Below are positions 21,613 through 24,741 of a stretch of DNA of 24,741 bases, in pieces; positions within the stretch are counted from its first letter, which is position 1, and every line of letters begins with the position of its first letter. The DNA comes from Macrocybe gigantea (taxonomy: Eukaryota > Basidiomycota > Agaricomycetes > Agaricales > Callistosporiaceae). The notes beneath the pieces were generated by a model. That model had not been told where the DNA came from, ran no database searches, and saw only the letters and a list, made by a program, of their open reading frames with translations. The stretch lies in assembly GCA_011319805.1 (NCBI GenBank), contig SJRY01000181.1, forward strand, positions 1 to 24,741. The letters run 5' to 3'. The translations under genes were made by a program, and so were the position numbers.

Positions 21613-24600
21613 TCATGCGGCTCGCCGTCGTCGCACGTCTTGCAAGGCAGCTTCAATAGCTCGCTTCGAGGAGCAATGCTCCCGCCAGACGTCACTCGCA
21701 CGTCTAGAATGTACGCATAAGTAAAAATCCAAAAGCCGGAGAGTGGGTAGAGGCTTACTTTGCGCGTGACAGGAACATGACGGCCCACACAACGCTTCTC
21801 AATTTGTACGGCCTTTTCGCCGGAGGTAGTGAGATAGGGAAACCGATCCTAGCGATGGACGAAATGATCGTTCGTTCACTGAAGTGATAAAAATCATAAG
21901 ATTAAGGTTTTAGGCGACGTTGAGAATCAAAACTTAGGCGAGTTCCGACCTTTTCTCGAATTGCGATAGGAGCACGAGCAGGTAATGTTTTTGGTAGCCG
22001 AGGTCTGAGCGCAGACACGCTTCGCGCGTGCACCTCGCTTTGAGGTACCGAATCTGCACAATCAAGCCCTTGCATTCCTTCTTATGTTGTACCTTCAGAG
22101 CCGACAGTTCCTGCGAGTCACTGCCCGTGCACGGGTAAGCCGTCGGACGCATTGTTTAGACCGAACATGGCAAGAAACTTACGCAGCACAGACGTGGCCC
22201 TTGATTTGGCCGCGAGCCTTGTTGGTCTTCTCCCGCTGGCTTTCCAATTGCTCGTTGAGCAATCTGATTTGTGACTGGTTTTGTTTCTTCTGCCGCTCCA
22301 ATTGAGCGAGCTCCTCTTTGTGCTTGACCTCCAACCTTTCCTTTTCTGACCGCAGGAGTTTGAGGTCTCGACCAAAGGCTTCCGCATCCTTTTTGACGCG
22401 CTTCAAATCGGCTTGCAGCGCGGAGACAGTCTTGGCAACCTCGCTTTTCTCTGTCGATGCGCGGTCTCTCTCCACTTCGGCTTGTTGCAGAGCATCTTCC
22501 TTGTCAGACAGAGCGCGACGAAGGTCTTCGATTTCCGACAGATACAGATCGAGCTTATGACGTCGCTTCTCATGTGTAGTAGACGAAGCGGCGTATTTGT
22601 CGCGCAACTTCGCAGCTTGCTGCAAAAATGGAATGTGAATTATAACATTTCACCGAAAAAATGTGAACTGACCTCTGACACCTCGGTGAACCGACGTTGG
22701 AGGTCCTTGTGGTCATTGACAAGCAATTCTCGTTCTTGACGAAGTTGGTCAATCGTGTTTGTATTTTCGGAGACTCGAGTTTCGAGGAACCGCGCTTTTT
22801 GTTCAGCATTGACATTTTCTAGAGGAAGATTAACACAGTCTGGTAGGACATCTGCTATCACTGACCTCGCAACTCTTGTTCCAGGTCGTGGTTCTCTTTC
22901 TTGTATTTCTGTAATTGGTCTTTGACCTCATCCATGTCCTGCGTAGGTTAATGTCAGCTATATTCCCGTCGAGAAAATGAATACTTGCTGATTCGGTCCG
23001 GCGTAATTGGGCTAGGATTTCCGATTTTTCACGATGAACGCGGTTCTGCTCTGCAGTAAGACCACGGAGTTGAGCTCTCTCAGACTTGAGGTTCTCTTCG
23101 AGCTCGGCAATGGCTCCTCTGGCCTTCTCCAGTTCCTTCCAAGCAAATTAGCATCCATGCACAGCGGTATAATAGCTGACTGCACCTCTTCAACGTCGTA
23201 TCTCATCTTCTTTCCTGTTCGCTCTGTTTCGGCTAGCTTTCTAGCTTCTGCTTTTGCGGTGAGGATCTGCGCACTCATTTTGTTCGTAGCGTCTTGCAGA
23301 GTAGCATTTTCGCCTATCAGTCTCCTTTCTCTTCCTCCCATTCTTTCCGCAGAGCTTCCAAATGAGCGTTCACATATGTCAGATTAGCTCGCAAAGCATC
23401 GGTCGTTCTCGTGGGTGGCGTCGGGGCTCCGTTGGTAGCTCATCCTTGGAAATATTGGACGAGCTACAGAAATCGAATGAGACAACATACTTCCAACAGT
23501 GCATAGAACACCATACCTCTCGTCAAGCCTGTTCAGACTGCTCAAATCCACTCGAAGATGACATTTTTTGCAGCGCATGTGCTCAAGACGATGCATACGG
23601 CGCTCCTCCTTTCTCTGCAGCCTTGCAATGTCCTCTTCCAAGACTGAAATCTTGTAACGAGCATCTTCAAGCTGCCGTGTGAGTTCGACAACGCCCAAGC
23701 CAGCGTCCTCCAACTTCTCCAATTTGTCGTCGATGCTTTCGTTGGCTCGATCGAGCTCACGCTGCAAACGAGAAATCTCGGCTACTAAAGGAGACACCGA
23801 TGGATCTGCAGCAGTGCTATTTAGCCATGACAACTAGAAGGGTTAGTCGATAACTTCTTCGAAAATCGAGGGATATGCTCGCTTACTTCTTTGAGTGGTC
23901 CACCTGGTGTCCGTGGCGCCCTGAACGACAGCGACAAAACATGACGATGAATAGGAGAAATCCCGCTCGCGTTAACGAGTTTATTGGGAGTGTTGAACTC
24001 GTTGACAGTTATCCTCAAGGCCTTGTTGCGTTCCAGTAATTCCTCTTTCTCCCTCTCCAGCATCTCGATCTTGGCGTCTTTGGCTTTCTCAATGGCCTTG
24101 CGGGCGGAGACTGATTCAGGATCGCGTTCAATCTCGCAATCTTGTTTGCGTCGTCTAGCTCCTCTTCCAAGGCTTCAAATTCGGCCTGAGTCGGTCCGCG
24201 CTCGCTCGACGATTGATGAGCGGTGCTATTTGTGCTCTGTCGCTCGAGCTCCCGTTCCAAGGATGCCACCTTGTTCTTGAGCTCCATGATGACCTCTTCA
24301 TCGCCTAGCATCTTCTTCTCGGCGTCCTCCAGTGCGTCTTCCATCTGACGGGCTACTTGTCTGGCCTTCTCCGCTTCATCTTCCAGCTTGTCCAGGTCGT
24401 CTTGCACCTGCGCCTCAGCGTCCGTCAGTGCTTGGATCCTCTTTCGCAGAAGCCAGCTCCTCTTCAAGTGTCTCGATACGCTCGATGGGGAAGAAGCTCC
24501 ATCTTCGAGCTCACCGACATACTCTTGATTGGCTCGCAGGTCGTCGTTCGCCTTGCGCAGGGCAGTCAACACCTCTGTCATACGCGTCTTCTCTGCTCCA

Positions 24601-24741
24601 CCTCTATCGCCTTGCTGTTCAGTTCTTCCTCCATCTTGTTAATGACATCTCGACCATCACGAAGGTCCCTTTCGAGGTCATCAATCCTGGCGTCCGAGCG
24701 CATCACCTTTCTTCAAGTGCTTTGATTTGGGCGTTGGCTTT
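21613..24741 (-). CDS. PACT-domain coiled-coil protein of the spindle pole body/MTOC, partial, with frameshifts
   Basis: The 5' part runs off the right edge. Exons read on the minus strand: 24741-23887, 23833-23517, 23463-23186, 23135-22989, 22938-22866, 22818-22673, 22619-22183, 22120-21950, 21878-21759 and 21703-21613. Nearly all is heptad-rich coiled coil. The C-terminus has the PACT pattern: LIVQIRYLKARCTREACLRS, DLGYQKHYLLVLLSQFEKSE, RTIISSIARIGFP and a final SDVWREHC...LQDVRRRRAA. PACT domains target pericentrin/Spc110/Pcp1-type scaffolds to microtubule-organising centres by calmodulin binding. A CxxC pair (RCKKC, about 23570) sits between two coils. The intron after 22989 is GC-AG. Seven losses of one or two bases break the frame between 23320 and 24710, while splice sites remain intact. 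It could be an assembly artefact or a decaying gene; the family call is firm, the ortholog (ApsB/Mto1 or Pcp1 type) is not. Confidence 0.85.

Noticed and set aside
1..24741. Biosynthetic gene cluster, CRISPR array, tRNA or rRNA genes
   Set aside because: No core biosynthetic enzyme, no spaced repeat array and no tRNA- or rRNA-like sequence was found by eye; a tRNA scan was not possible.

Overview
The window looks like nuclear DNA of a filamentous basidiomycete, most likely an Agaricomycete (mushroom-type fungus). Genes are split by many introns of about 47-75 nt with GT-AG ends, several exons are only 11-22 nt, and the protein families match those of mushroom genomes. I reconstructed eight protein genes by joining exons by hand. 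All exon borders are inferences from splice motifs and protein conservation, not from transcripts.

Layout from left to right: (1) a SHE3-family coiled-coil protein (+, 248-2048); (2) an FMN-dependent nitronate monooxygenase (+, 2464-3952); (3) about 1.7 kb without a recognisable gene; (4) a 23-exon membrane-anchored hybrid histidine kinase (+, 5638-9686); (5) ribosomal protein L11/uL5 (-, 9978-10680), tail to tail with the kinase; (6) a BTB/POZ protein (+, 11271-12283); (7) a small transposon cluster: a 762-bp pogo/Tc1-like element with 24-bp terminal inverted repeats and TA duplication (12343-13104), then a 353-bp solo LTR flanked by a 5-bp duplication (13199-13551); (8) two tandem, same-strand MFS transporters of the ACS (Dal5/Tna1-like) type (14419-16720 and 17183-19661) that keep the same exon pattern down to 11- and 12-nt exons; (9) cardiolipin synthase (+, 19837-20960); (10) the C-terminal part of a long coiled-coil protein ending in a PACT domain, a spindle-pole/MTOC targeting module (-, 21613 to the right edge, 5' part outside the window).

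The genes are mostly unrelated housekeeping, signalling and transport genes. The only clear functional unit is the tandem transporter pair. I found no convincing undescribed multi-gene system.

The most notable observation is a set of small losses of one or two bases that break otherwise conserved coding sequence: one in the SHE3-like gene, one exactly at the splice donor inside the phosphoacceptor-histidine box of the kinase, and seven packed into the last 1.4 kb of the PACT gene. All are deletions and many sit in short homopolymers, so assembly error is the first explanation to test. If real, they would inactivate or alter these genes.
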